Below are positions 15,016 to 23,943 of a DNA stretch of 64,000 nucleotides, one piece after another; within the stretch, counting starts at the first letter, position 1; the number at the start of each line of letters is the position of its first letter. The translations under genes were made by a program, and so were the position numbers. Source of the DNA: Paracoccus ravus (lineage in GTDB: Bacteria > Pseudomonadota > Alphaproteobacteria > Rhodobacterales > Rhodobacteraceae); assembly GCF_004522175.1 (NCBI RefSeq), contig NZ_SDEB01000005.1:154675-218674 (forward strand), in the 5' to 3' direction. The notes below the pieces were generated by a model. It was not told the origin of the DNA and searched no databases. It saw only the letters and a list, made by a program, of their open reading frames with translations.

Positions 15016-16313
15016 CGCTCACCGATCCTTTTACCATCAGTATCATCTCGATCGTCTGCCTCGGCGTCCTGGGACTGCCGATCGGTCACGCGATGATCGC
15101 CTCATCCATCCTCTACCTCATGCTGGCGGGGCTCGACATGGGCACGGCGGCAGAGCAACTGCTGAATGGCATGTTCTCGAGCTATATCCTGCTTGCCGTG
15201 CCATTGTTCATCGTCGCGGCAGAGTTGATGAATGCGGGGTCGATGACCCTGCGGCTACTGGCTTTCTGCAATGCTTTCGTGGGCCGCTTTCCGGGCGGTC
15301 TGGCCTTGGTCAATGTCGTGCAAAGCATCATCTTTGCCGGCATGTCGGGTTCCGCCATCGCCGATGCGGCGGGCGGCGGGAAGCTGATGCAAAAAATGAT
15401 GACCGAGGGCGGCAAATATCCTCCCGCCTTTGCCGCCGCGCTGACCGCCGCCACGGCGGTGATCGGGCCGATCATTCCGCCGTCGATCCCGATGGTGATC
15501 TATGCCTTGGTGTCGGATGCCTCGATCGGCTACCTGTTTCTCGCGGGCGTCGTGCCGGGTCTGCTGATGGGGCTGGCGCAGGCGCTGATCGTGATCGTCT
15601 CGGCCCGGCGGCGCCGGTTTCCGGTCGAGCCGCCCGTGCCGCTGCGCGACCTGCCCCGCGTCACACTTGACGCCTTTCCGGCGCTGATGATGCCGGTGGT
15701 CCTCTTGGGCGGCATCTATGGCGGTGCGACCACGCCGACCGAAGCCGCCGCCATCGCTGCCTTCTATGCGCTGCTGATCTCGGCGTTGCTCTATCGCAGC
15801 ATCAGCTTTTCGACCGCCTACGACTCGCTTCTGGCCAGCGCGAAAAGTACCGCCTCGGTGGGCATGCTGATCGCGGGTGCTCTGGTGTTCAACTATGTTG
15901 TGACGGTCGAGAACATCCCCGCCGCCCTCAGCGCTTGGCTGTCCGGATTCGACCTTTCGCCCTTGGGCTTCCTGCTCATGGTGAACCTTGTCCTGCTGGT
16001 ACTGGGCTGCCTGCTCGAGGGAACGACGATCCTGCTGATCGTCATCCCGGTCCTGATCCCGACCGCACAGGCTCTGGGCATCGACATGGTGCATTTCGGC
16101 GTTGTCTGCGTCGTGAACATCATGCTGGGGCTGATCACGCCGCCCTATGGCCTGCTTCTGTTCATCATGACCAGCATTTCCGGCTGCTCGCTGCGCCAGA
16201 TCGTGCGCGAGATCCTGCCCTTTCTCGCAGCGCTGCTTGTTTCACTTTTGCTGATCACGCTCTTGCCCGGCCTGTCGCTTTGGCTGCCGCGCCTGTTCGG
16301 CTATAACGGATGA
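15012..16313 (+). CDS. dctM: TRAP transporter large permease DctM (system 2)
   Basis: A 433-residue transporter subunit with about 12 helices and standard DctM blocks: LGLPIGHAMIASS, LLAVPLFIVAAELMNAG, FAGMSGSAIADAAGGG, ATAVIGPIIPPSIPMVIYAL, GCLLEGTTILLIVIPV and MLGLITPPYGLLLF. The ACGG-ATGA junction overlaps the next gene by 4 bases, binding the enzyme gene to the transporter. Confidence 0.92.
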   Translation: MTLTDPFTISIISIVCLGVLGLPIGHAMIASSILYLMLAGLDMGTAAEQLLNGMFSSYILLAVPLFIVAAELMNAGSMTLRLLAFCNAFVGRFPGGLALVNVVQSIIFAGMSGSAIADAAGGGKLMQKMMTEGGKYPPAFAAALTAATAVIGPIIPPSIPMVIYALVSDASIGYLFLAGVVPGLLMGLAQALIVIVSARRRRFPVEPPVPLRDLPRVTLDAFPALMMPVVLLGGIYGGATTPTEAAAIAAFYALLISALLYRSISFSTAYDSLLASAKSTASVGMLIAGALVFNYVVTVENIPAALSAWLSGFDLSPLGFLLMVNLVLLVLGCLLEGTTILLIVIPVLIPTAQALGIDMVHFGVVCVVNIMLGLITPPYGLLLFIMTSISGCSLRQIVREILPFLAALLVSLLLITLLPGLSLWLPRLFGYNG

Positions 16314-16768
16314 CGATTTCGATGCCCAAACCGATCCATGTGCTCAATGGCCCGAACCTGAACCGGCTGGGCCGCCGCGAACCCGAAATCTATGGCAGCA
16401 CGACGTTGGCCGAGGTCGAGGCAATCTGTCGCGACGCGGCGGGCGAGTGCGAATTGGTCTTTCGCCAGACCAATGCCGAATTCCAGATGATCGACTGGAT
16501 TCACGAGGCAATCGACGACTCTTCGGCGCTTCTGATCAATCCCGCCGCATGGACATTCACGTCGATGGCCGTGATGGATGCGCTGAAGATGTATCCCCAC
16601 CCGCTGATCGAGTTCCATATCAGCAATGTCCACCGCCGCGAGCCGATCTATCACAAATCGCTGGTCTCGGCCCATGCCACGGCGGTCATGGCGGGCACGG
16701 GGGCGCGGGGCTATGGGCATGCGATCCGTATCCTGCGCGAGATGATCGAGGATCGCCGCGTCGCCTGA
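16310..16768 (+). CDS. type II 3-dehydroquinate dehydratase-like enzyme with altered active site
   Basis: A protein of 152 residues with the AroQ fold: VLNGPNLNRLGRREPEIYG, FRQTNAEFQMIDWIHEA, LINPAAWTFTSMAVMDAL and FHISNVHRREP. The catalytic Arg (R23), Tyr (Y28), Asn (N77) and His (H103) are kept. Two residues that contact the substrate hydroxyls in the M. tuberculosis enzyme (H81 and R112 there) are Phe (F83) and Tyr (Y114) here, and the NxEG motif reads NAEF. It is translationally coupled to a TRAP permease, not to aromatic-biosynthesis genes. It may act on quinate or shikimate breakdown, or dehydrate or retro-aldol a different cyclic or acidic substrate. Confidence 0.75.
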   Translation: MTISMPKPIHVLNGPNLNRLGRREPEIYGSTTLAEVEAICRDAAGECELVFRQTNAEFQMIDWIHEAIDDSSALLINPAAWTFTSMAVMDALKMYPHPLIEFHISNVHRREPIYHKSLVSAHATAVMAGTGARGYGHAIRILREMIEDRRVA

Positions 16769-16779
16769 CCGGGTCAGGC
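16763..16779. terminator. perfect inverted repeat shared by two converging stop codons
   Basis: GCCTGACC (16763-16770), one base, then GGTCAGGC (16772-16779). The left arm carries the TGA of the dehydratase-like gene and the right arm the TGA of the converging gntR. It could act as a short bidirectional hairpin, although there is no T-run. Confidence 0.45.
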
Positions 16780-17475
16780 GGGGATGCGCCCCGAGGCGAT
16801 GACATGCTCCATCCCGGCGCGGATATGCGCGGCCAGCAAGGCGACAGTCTGATCAACCTCGCGGGTCAGGACCAGATCGCGCAGCCGCTCATGTTCGCGG
16901 GCCGCGGGTGCGCCACGGAAATCCAGGGCCAGCAGGTGATAGCGGATATAGCGCTCGAAGATATTGGCATGGGTGGCCAGCAGGGCGGGCATGTCGCAGG
17001 CGGACACGATCGCCTGATGGAAGTTCCAGTCATACTGAACCCATTCCTCGACCGCGATGTCACCGCCCCCGATCAGAGAGCCCTCGGTCGATTTCAGCAT
17101 ATGGAACGCGGATACGACCCGGGCCTCCCAATCCAGCTTTCCCAGTGACAGAGAACGCCGCAAGGCGTGGCATTCCAGCAGGATCCGCATCTCGCCCAGT
17201 TCTCGCAACTCGGAAATGCGGACCGGCGCGACTTCGAAACCGCGCTGCCCCTCGGCGACGACAAAGCCTTCGGCGGCCAGACGGCTGAGGACTTCGCGCA
17301 GCGTGCTGACGCTTGCCCCGTAAGTCTGCCGCAACGGATCAAGGCGCAGCCGCTGCCCCGGCCGTAGCCCGCCGCGGATGATGTCCGAGCGGATCTGGCC
17401 CAGCGCCATGTCCCCCACCGTGCCGCCAGAGACGCCGGGCGCGAAAAGATCGGAATCCATGCGTGTCTGCACCAT
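16774..17475 (-). CDS. GntR-family (FCD subfamily) regulator of TRAP operon 2
   Basis: A protein of 233 residues. The winged helix lies near residues 20-85 (MALGQIRSDIIRGGLRPGQR, YGASVSTLREVLSRLAAEGF). The C-terminal FCD ligand domain contains DWNFHQAIVSACDMP and a late EH/AAHIRAGMEH helix, whose Asp and His residues usually bind a metal and a carboxylate ligand. The gene faces the TRAP operon end to end. A second ATG five codons in is possible. FCD regulators commonly sense the acid that the neighbouring genes import, and the inverted repeat at 13405 is its likely operator. Confidence 0.85.
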   Translation of the reverse strand: MVQTRMDSDLFAPGVSGGTVGDMALGQIRSDIIRGGLRPGQRLRLDPLRQTYGASVSTLREVLSRLAAEGFVVAEGQRGFEVAPVRISELRELGEMRILLECHALRRSLSLGKLDWEARVVSAFHMLKSTEGSLIGGGDIAVEEWVQYDWNFHQAIVSACDMPALLATHANIFERYIRYHLLALDFRGAPAAREHERLRDLVLTREVDQTVALLAAHIRAGMEHVIASGRIPA

Positions 17476-17494
17476 TACATTGCCGCCTTGCCAT

Positions 17495-17502
17495 TCATAT
17501 CA
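17495..17502. promoter_or_regulatory. possible GntR autoregulatory half-site
   Basis: TCATATCA, one base different from the TCATATGA core of the repeat at 13405-13416, located 20 bases before the gntR start. A short match, so low confidence. Confidence 0.3.
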
Positions 17503-17585
17503 AACGGCGCGGCCGATCCAATGCCGTTCGGAGCACTCGGATGAGAATGGGCAGGACGGATCGGGGCCATGCCCGGCGCAGCGGG

Positions 17586-19610
17586 TCAATCCAGCGCGAT
17601 CTCGGACAGGAAGGCCGCGCCGAAACGCTCGATCCGGGCCGCGTCGAGATAGCGCGCCAGATCGCGGGGACGGTCTTCGGCGATCCGGCGCAGCGCCGAC
17701 ATGCTGACCGAAAGCGGTTTCTCGGTGCCGTCCTCGCCGCGGGAAAGTCGCGACTGGATCTCTGCGAGCCGGTCGAAAAGCGCCCCCGAGGCCCGCCCGG
17801 CCAATGCCTTGCGCAGGGGATGCATCTGGGACGCCGCGCCGGAAATGACCGCAAGAAACTCCTCGCCGTAGCGTGCGAGCTTTTTCGCGCCGATGCCGCC
17901 GATATGCGCCATCTCATCCAGGGTTTGCGGACGTTTCTGCGCCATCTCGATCAGCGTCCGATCCGGAAAGATCACATAGGCCGGCACGCGTGCGGTTTCG
18001 GCCAGCGCGCGCCGCTTGGCCTTGAGCGCCGAGAGCAGAGGCGCATCCTCGTCATCGACCTGCGCGCGCACGACGACCGCCGGCCGGGCGCGAGCGGTCA
18101 GATCGCGGCGCAGGAGGATGCGTTCCTCTCCGCGCAGCACCGAATGGGCGGCAAGGGTGATCGCCAGACCGCCATGGCGCTCCGGGTCGGGCCGGATCAG
18201 GTCGCGTCCCATCATCTGGCGCAGGATAGCCTGCCATTGCTGACGCGGAATGTCGCGCCCGACACCGAACGTGGGCAAGCGGTCATGGCCGCGCTGCGAA
18301 ATCCGTTCGGTCGAATTGCCGATAAGGACGTCGATCACATGGCCCGCGCCATATGTCTGGCCGGTACGCAGGATCGCCGACAATGCCTTTTGCACGGCTT
18401 CCGTCCCGTCGAACGTGTCCGGCGGTTCCGCACAGATGTCGCAATTTCCGCAGGCCGAGGCCGTTTCGCCGAAATAGCCCAGCAGAACCGCCCTTCGGCA
18501 GGTCGCGGCCTCGGCCAGCCCCAGAAGCGCGTTCAGCCGCGCGTGATCGGCAAGCTTGCGCTCGGGCGGTGCCTGCCCCTCGTCGATCTGGCCGCGGCGC
18601 AGGCGGATATCCTCGGGGCCATAAAGGGTCAGCGTTTCGGCAGGCGCACCGTCCCGGCCGCCCCGCCCGATCTCCTGATAATAGGATTCGATGGATTTCG
18701 GCAGATCGGCATGGGCCACCCAGCGGATATCGGGCTTGTCGATCCCCATGCCGAAAGCCACGGTCGCGGTGACGATCAGCCCGTCCTCGCGCTGAAATCG
18801 GGTCTCGACGGCGCGGCGGGCCTCGGGCTCCATGCCGCCGTGATAGGCAATGGCGGAAAGCCCGGCCTCGTTCAGGGCCTGTGCCAGCGTCTCGGTCTTG
18901 GCGCGGGTGCCGCAATAGACGATGCCCGACTGACCCCGCCGTGCCGACGCGAAATCGAGAATCTGGCGGCGCGGCGTATCCTTAGGCTGAAACGCCAGAT
19001 GGATGTTTGGACGGTCGAAGCCGCGCAGGAAGATCTGCGGTTCGGTCCCGTTGAAAAGCCGGGCCATGATCTCGTCGCGGGTCTCGGCATCGGCGGTCGC
19101 GGTGAAGGCCGCCAGCGGAACGCCGAGCGCCCGGCGCAGCTCGCCCACCCGCAGATAGTCGGGGCGGAAATCATGGCCCCATTGGCTGACGCAATGGGCC
19201 TCGTCCACCGCGATGGCCTCGACGCCCGCGCGTTTCAGCAGCGGAACCGTCGCCCCCGAGGCCAGACGTTCGGGGGCGATATAGAGCAGCCGCAATTCGC
19301 GCGCGTTGAGGGCGCGGATCACCTGGGCGTTGTCTTCCTCGGAATTGCCGCTGGTCAGGGCCGCGGCGGCGACGCCCGCCTCGGTCAGGGCGCGGACCTG
19401 GTCGCGCATCAGCGCGATCAGCGGAGAGATCACCACCGTCAGCCCCTCGCGCATCAGCGCCGGCAGTTGATAGCATAGCGACTTGCCGCCGCCCGTCGGC
19501 ATGATCGCCAGAACGTCGCGGCCCGAGGCCACGGCGTTCACGATCTCTTCCTGGCCGGGACGAAATCCGTCAAAGCCAAAGACCTGCCGAAGCAGCGGCG
19601 CGGCCGACAT
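17586..19610 (-). CDS. recQ: ATP-dependent DNA helicase RecQ
   Basis: A 3'-5' DNA helicase of about 674 residues used in recombination repair. Walker A PTGGGKS is at residues 38-44 and DEAH at 136-139 (AVDEAHCVSQWGHDFRP). The second RecA-like domain includes GIVYCGTRAKTE and YYQEIGRGGRDG. A zinc-binding domain (ATCRRAV, then CGNCDIC) and a winged helix follow. An HRDC domain (ETARVPAYVIFPDRTLIEMA, GIGAKKLARYGEEFL) completes the standard set. ATG 19610 is preferred to the TTG two codons upstream. The start overlaps the yggT stop region, so it is co-transcribed with yggT. Confidence 0.95.
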   Translation of the reverse strand: MSAAPLLRQVFGFDGFRPGQEEIVNAVASGRDVLAIMPTGGGKSLCYQLPALMREGLTVVISPLIALMRDQVRALTEAGVAAAALTSGNSEEDNAQVIRALNARELRLLYIAPERLASGATVPLLKRAGVEAIAVDEAHCVSQWGHDFRPDYLRVGELRRALGVPLAAFTATADAETRDEIMARLFNGTEPQIFLRGFDRPNIHLAFQPKDTPRRQILDFASARRGQSGIVYCGTRAKTETLAQALNEAGLSAIAYHGGMEPEARRAVETRFQREDGLIVTATVAFGMGIDKPDIRWVAHADLPKSIESYYQEIGRGGRDGAPAETLTLYGPEDIRLRRGQIDEGQAPPERKLADHARLNALLGLAEAATCRRAVLLGYFGETASACGNCDICAEPPDTFDGTEAVQKALSAILRTGQTYGAGHVIDVLIGNSTERISQRGHDRLPTFGVGRDIPRQQWQAILRQMMGRDLIRPDPERHGGLAITLAAHSVLRGEERILLRRDLTARARPAVVVRAQVDDEDAPLLSALKAKRRALAETARVPAYVIFPDRTLIEMAQKRPQTLDEMAHIGGIGAKKLARYGEEFLAVISGAASQMHPLRKALAGRASGALFDRLAEIQSRLSRGEDGTEKPLSVSMSALRRIAEDRPRDLARYLDAARIERFGAAFLSEIALD

Positions 19611-19612
19611 GG

Positions 19613-19909
19613 TCAATAACCGTAGAAGAAGCCGGCGTTATTGATCAGGGCGCGCTGCAAGATGATGATGCCGATGAACACGACCAGCGGAGCCAAATCC
19701 AGTGCGCCGGTATTCGGCAGGATACGGCGGACCGGCGCGTAGAGTGGTTCAAGAACGCGGTTCAGCCCGTCCCAGATCTGTCCGACCAGCGGCTGGCGCA
19801 GGTTCAGCACCTGGAAGTTGATGAGCCAGGACATGATGATATGGGCAATCATCACGAACCAGACGACATCCAGTATCAGCATTAGAGCTTCGAACAGCGT
19901 GCCCATCAT
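19613..19909 (-). CDS. yggT: YggT family membrane protein
   Basis: A membrane protein of 98 residues with two hydrophobic helices (LILDVVWFVMIAHIIMSWL; DLAPLVVFIGIIILQRAL). Between them is the family's conserved loop (GLNRVLEPLYAPVRRILP). YggT proteins are widespread and are linked in some bacteria to cell division or osmotic adaptation. Full length for the family. It is the first gene of a two-gene unit with recQ, whose start lies within a few bases of the yggT stop. Confidence 0.9.
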   Translation of the reverse strand: MMGTLFEALMLILDVVWFVMIAHIIMSWLINFQVLNLRQPLVGQIWDGLNRVLEPLYAPVRRILPNTGALDLAPLVVFIGIIILQRALINNAGFFYGY

Positions 19910-20036
19910 TCCCCCGGCTTTTGCATGTCAAGGACAGGTAAGGCAGGCCCCGCATTTGCGCAACCCTGACCGCCGCAGCGTCCGGATTGACGCATTGCCG
20001 CCGCATAGCTAGCCCGGCTCCATTGAAGGAGGACCG

Positions 20037-20609
20037 ATGTACCCCATCCTGCGCTTTGCCAGCGAGATGCTGAAATACCGCCGCGCCCCCCGGATCGGCC
20101 TGCTCGAGGCCCATGTCTCGACGCATCGCTGCTGGCCCTGGGATCTCGACCCCTGGATCGAGCTGAACAATGGTCGCACCCTGACGCTTTACGATCTGGG
20201 CCGCCTCCCGATGGCGTCGCGCACGGGGATCATCGGCACCATGCGCAGTCAGGGCTGGGGCATCACGGTGGCCGGGAACTCGGTGCGCTACCGCCGCAGG
20301 GTCAAGGCCTTCGACCGCTTCACCATGGTGTCGCGCACCATCGGATGGGATGCGCGCTTTCTCTACATGGAGCAGAGCATCTGGCGCAAAGGCGAATGCT
20401 GCAACCACATGCTGCTGCGCGCCGCGATCACCTCGGGCAAGGGGATCGTGCCCCCCGCAGAGTTGCTCGCCGCGGCGGGTCAGGACACGCAAAGCCCGGA
20501 TCTGCCGGGTTGGGTCAGCGCCTGGATCGCGGCGGATGGGCAGCGACCCTGGCCGCCCAGCTTGCCCGACTTGGCGGCCCATGATCCGAAAGACGACTTG
20601 CCAGCCTGA
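20037..20609 (+). CDS. hot-dog-fold acyl-CoA thioesterase family protein
   Basis: A protein of 190 residues resembling the 4-hydroxybenzoyl-CoA thioesterase/THEM6-like group. STHRCWPWDLDPWIELNNGR contains the Asp typical of the active-site loop, and TLTLYDLGRLPMASR and WDARFLYMEQSIWRKGE follow. It has no signal peptide. A GGAGGA ribosome site precedes the ATG. Substrate unknown; it probably hydrolyses an acyl-CoA in the cytoplasm. The next gene starts about 50 bases on in the same direction. Confidence 0.75.
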   Translation: MYPILRFASEMLKYRRAPRIGLLEAHVSTHRCWPWDLDPWIELNNGRTLTLYDLGRLPMASRTGIIGTMRSQGWGITVAGNSVRYRRRVKAFDRFTMVSRTIGWDARFLYMEQSIWRKGECCNHMLLRAAITSGKGIVPPAELLAAAGQDTQSPDLPGWVSAWIAADGQRPWPPSLPDLAAHDPKDDLPA

Positions 20610-20657
20610 ACCCGCTTGGGCCTTATGCGCGCAGACGAGGCCAGACGGGACAGGGGC

Positions 20658-22025
20658 ATGGAGCGCAAGCGGATCTGGGGTTGGTGGTTCTTTGACTGGG
20701 CCAGCCAGCCCTATGCCACCCTGCTCACCACCTTCATCTTTCCGGTCTATTACGCCGAGGTCGCGCGCAGCCATTATGTCGCGCAGGGCATGACGCCCGA
20801 AGCGGCGGGCGCGGCGGCACAATCGCTCTGGGGCTATGGGCTGGCGGTCTCGGGCTTGCTCATCGCGCTGCTCGCCCCCCTTCTTGGCGCGATTGCCGAT
20901 AATAGCGGACGCCGGCTGGTCTGGGTCTGGACCTTTTCGGCCTTCTATGTGGCGGGGGCCTGGGGCCTGTGGTTCCTCAGCCCGGATCAGCCGCATCTGC
21001 ATCTGGCCGTGATCTGTTTCGGACTTGGGCTGATCGGGATGGAGTTCGCCACCATCTTTACCAATGCACTTCTGCCGGGGCTGGCACCACGGGACGAGAT
21101 CGGGCGCATTTCGGGCTCGGGCTTTGCCTTTGGCTATCTCGGCGGGGTGATCGCGCTTTTTGTCATGCTGCTTCTGCTGGCCGAAAACGCGCAAACCGGT
21201 CTGACCCTGCTCGGAACCGCGCCGATCCTTGGCCTTGATGCCGCCGCGCGCGAGGGGACCCGGGCAGTCGGGCCTTTCACGGCATTGTGGTATCTGGTCT
21301 TCATGATACCCTTTGCGCTTTGGGTGCGCGAAACTCCCGGAACGGACCGGGAGCGGCGTCCATTGCGTTTGAAATCCGCGATGTCGGATCTGTGGCGGCT
21401 GATCCGGGGCCTTGGCGAGCGGCGCTCGCTCGCGGCCTTTCTGCTTTCCTCGATGTTTTCGCGCGACGCGCTGAACGGGCTCTATGCGTTCGGAGGGCTT
21501 TACGCGGCCGCGGTGCTGGGCTGGCCGGTTATCCTGTCGGGTATTTTCGGCATCGTTGCAGCGCTTTCGGCCACGGTGATCTGCTGGCTCGGCGGCCGCG
21601 CCGACCGGCGCTGGGGGCCGAAACCGGTGACGATCGCCTGCACGTTGGTCCTGATCCTCGTCTGCGCGATCGTGATCGGCATGGACCGCCAGAGCATCTT
21701 TGGCCTGGCCCTGCCCCCCGGCTCGCGCCTGCCCGACGCGCTGTTCTTTCTGTGCGGCGCGCTGATCGGGGGTGCGGGCGGGGTGTTGCAGGCGGCGGGC
21801 CGCACGCTGGTCGTGCTGCATGCAATTCCCGGCCGCGCGACCGAGGTCTTTGGCCTTTACGCACTCTCGGGCAAGGCGACGACCTTTCTTGCGCCCTTCC
21901 TGATCGCGGTGGTCACCGATCTCAGCGGGAATCTGCGCCTCGGCATTTCTCCATTGATCGTGATGTTCCTTCTTTCGCTCGTTTTGTTAAGCTGGGTCAA
22001 AGCAAGAGGGGAATACGAGCAGTGA
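20658..22025 (+). CDS. UMF1-family MFS transporter
   Basis: About 455 residues with 12 membrane helices. The N-terminal motif RKRIWGWWFFDWASQPYATL is characteristic of the bacterial UMF1 group (related to fungal Atg22) within the major facilitator superfamily. The loop GAIADNSGRR matches the MFS motif A. The start at 20658 aligns with relatives; an in-frame ATG at 20625 would add 11 residues. Its stop overlaps the GTG start of mepA. The transported substrate is unknown; amino acids are a possibility from the Atg22 link. Confidence 0.85.
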   Translation: MERKRIWGWWFFDWASQPYATLLTTFIFPVYYAEVARSHYVAQGMTPEAAGAAAQSLWGYGLAVSGLLIALLAPLLGAIADNSGRRLVWVWTFSAFYVAGAWGLWFLSPDQPHLHLAVICFGLGLIGMEFATIFTNALLPGLAPRDEIGRISGSGFAFGYLGGVIALFVMLLLLAENAQTGLTLLGTAPILGLDAAAREGTRAVGPFTALWYLVFMIPFALWVRETPGTDRERRPLRLKSAMSDLWRLIRGLGERRSLAAFLLSSMFSRDALNGLYAFGGLYAAAVLGWPVILSGIFGIVAALSATVICWLGGRADRRWGPKPVTIACTLVLILVCAIVIGMDRQSIFGLALPPGSRLPDALFFLCGALIGGAGGVLQAAGRTLVVLHAIPGRATEVFGLYALSGKATTFLAPFLIAVVTDLSGNLRLGISPLIVMFLLSLVLLSWVKARGEYEQ

Positions 22026-22885
22026 TCAAGAAATTTCTGAGCGCGCTGGCCGTTTCGCTGGCAGCCGCCCTTCCGGCAACGGCTGATCCGCTTGCCAAGG
22101 ACGTGTTCGGCCGCACGCCCGGCCCGACCGGAGGCGCACCTGCCGCCATCGGCTTTTACTCCAAGGGCTGCGTCAACGGAGCGATGCAACTGCCGGAATC
22201 CGGCCCGACCTGGCAGGCGATGCGGCTGTCGCGCGGCCGCAACTGGGGCCATCCGGAACTGGTCAGCTTTGTCATCGGCCTGTCCAAGGCGGCGCGGCAG
22301 GCGGGCTGGCAGGGTCTCTATGTCGGCGACATGAGCCAGCCGCGGGGCGGCCCGATGCTGACGGGACATGCGAGCCACCAGATGGGGCTGGACGCAGATA
22401 TCTGGCTCTTGCCGCCCTCCAGCCTGCAGCTTTCGCCCGCGCAACGCGAAAGCATCTCTTCCGTATCGGTGACGAATGCCAAGGGCACGGCGCTATCCGG
22501 GAACTGGTCGGCCTCGCATATGGCGATCATCCGCGCCGCCGCACGCGATCGCCGGGTCGAGCGCATCTTCATCGACCCGATGGCCAAGGTCGCGATGTGC
22601 CAGCAAGAGACCGGAAACCGGGCCTGGCTGCGCAAGGTCCGCCCGATCAATGCGCATAACTACCATTTCCATGTCCGGCTGGGCTGCCCGGCCGGGTCCG
22701 TCTGTCGCGAACAGGACGCCCCGCCGCCCGGAGACGGTTGCGCCGAGGCCGCCGAATGGATCAAGAACCGGCTCGATCCCAGCCGGGTCAAACCCGTGCC
22801 TCCGGATCCCGATTATCGCCACCCCCGCAGCTATCGACTGAGTGAGATGCCCCAACAATGCCAGGCCGTCGCGACCGCCCGCTAA
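22022..22885 (+). CDS. mepA: penicillin-insensitive murein endopeptidase MepA
   Basis: A periplasmic peptidoglycan endopeptidase of 287 residues, cutting the D-Ala-meso-DAP cross-link. A signal peptide is present ([17 protein letters not shown]). Zinc-site motifs of the LAS metallopeptidase family are visible: [18 protein letters not shown] (His and Asp ligands) and [12 protein letters not shown] (His ligand). Cysteines near both ends can form the disulfides seen in MepA. The start is GTG at 22022, in a GTGA overlap with the MFS gene. The following gene overlaps its last 28 bases in another frame. Confidence 0.9.
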   Translation: MIKKFLSALAVSLAAALPATADPLAKDVFGRTPGPTGGAPAAIGFYSKGCVNGAMQLPESGPTWQAMRLSRGRNWGHPELVSFVIGLSKAARQAGWQGLYVGDMSQPRGGPMLTGHASHQMGLDADIWLLPPSSLQLSPAQRESISSVSVTNAKGTALSGNWSASHMAIIRAAARDRRVERIFIDPMAKVAMCQQETGNRAWLRKVRPINAHNYHFHVRLGCPAGSVCREQDAPPPGDGCAEAAEWIKNRLDPSRVKPVPPDPDYRHPRSYRLSEMPQQCQAVATAR

Positions 22886-23838
22886 GCGGAAGCGCCTCAG
22901 CCCACCGGATATGGCAAAGGCGGCCCCTGACCGGGGTCGCCCTGGCATTTCTGGCGGTCATCGGGCTGCTGCTGCATTCCTGCGCCGCACAATCGGATTC
23001 GCCGTCCGGCGCCGCCTCTCCCCGGGCCGAACCCGTGGGCAGTTTCTCCTGGGATCTGGACGAGCCCGGCTTTGGCGGTTTTTCAGGCATCGAACTCAAC
23101 GCAGAGGGCAACCGCTTTACCGTCCTCTCGGATAGGTCCTCGCTGCTTTGGGGCCGGATCGAGCGGGATGGCGAGGGTCGGATCACCGCCCTTCTCCCCG
23201 AGGGTAAGTCCCGGATCAGGGACAGCAAGGGCAATCTGCTCACGCCCGGCCGGATCGGCGACAGCGAAGGTCTGGCCATTGCGGATGATGGAGCGATCTG
23301 GGTCAGCTTCGAGGGCCTGACCCGTGTCGCGCGATACGCAACTCCCGACAGCCAGGCCTCGGTCCTGCCCCGCACCGCGAATTTCCGCGCCCTGCAAAAG
23401 AACTCGTCGCTCGAGGCGCTGGCCATGCTGCCCGACGGCACATTGCTGACGCTTCCGGAACGGTCCGGCGCGCTCGACCGGCCTTTCCCGGTCTGGCGCT
23501 ATCGAGACGGCGTCTGGGACGAGCCCTTTTCCATCCCGCGCCGGGGCGATTGGCTGGCGGTCGGGGCGGATATCGGTCCCGACGGACGGTTCTACCTGCT
23601 GGAGCGCGATTTCATGGGGCTCTTGGGCTTTCGCTCGCGCGTGCGCCGTTTCGACCTGTCCGAGAATGGAGTCACCAACGAGCAGGTCCTGCTGACCAGC
23701 TATCCGCTGCAATATGACAATCTCGAAGGCATCGCGGTCTGGAGTGACGCAGGCGGGATCAGGCTCACGATGATCTCGGACGATAATTTCAACAGCCTGC
23801 AGCGCAGTCAGATCGTGGAATACCGGATCATCGAGTGA
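22858..23838 (+). CDS. esterase-like activity of phytase family protein
   Basis: A protein of 326 residues with an N-terminal hydrophobic anchor ([20 protein letters not shown]) that may be a lipoprotein-like or uncleaved signal. The rest is a six-bladed-propeller, phytase-like domain: [55 protein letters not shown] and [14 protein letters not shown]. This family is described as having esterase-like activity; substrates are poorly known. It begins inside the mepA coding end, so the two are coupled. Confidence 0.82.
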   Translation: MPGRRDRPLSGSASAHRIWQRRPLTGVALAFLAVIGLLLHSCAAQSDSPSGAASPRAEPVGSFSWDLDEPGFGGFSGIELNAEGNRFTVLSDRSSLLWGRIERDGEGRITALLPEGKSRIRDSKGNLLTPGRIGDSEGLAIADDGAIWVSFEGLTRVARYATPDSQASVLPRTANFRALQKNSSLEALAMLPDGTLLTLPERSGALDRPFPVWRYRDGVWDEPFSIPRRGDWLAVGADIGPDGRFYLLERDFMGLLGFRSRVRRFDLSENGVTNEQVLLTSYPLQYDNLEGIAVWSDAGGIRLTMISDDNFNSLQRSQIVEYRIIE

Positions 23839-23943
23839 GCGGCCGGGCCAAGACCATTGACAGCCGCCCGGCCTGCGGCGTATGCGGCGCTGCCCCGAAA
23901 GGCCGGGGCCGAGTCTCCGCTACCTTGTCAAAACGGATCTGAC

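Noticed and set aside
17463..19478. 671-residue open frame on the plus strand opposite recQ
   Set aside because: Antisense shadow of recQ; no ribosome site or recognisable domain.
19749..21821. 690-residue minus-strand frame opposite yggT, the thioesterase and the MFS gene
   Set aside because: It spans several real genes in antisense, and its composition is typical of a GC shadow.
23839..23943. preQ1 riboswitch before the queuosine-precursor transporter
   Set aside because: No A-rich tail or pseudoknot pattern; only a GC-rich inverted repeat.
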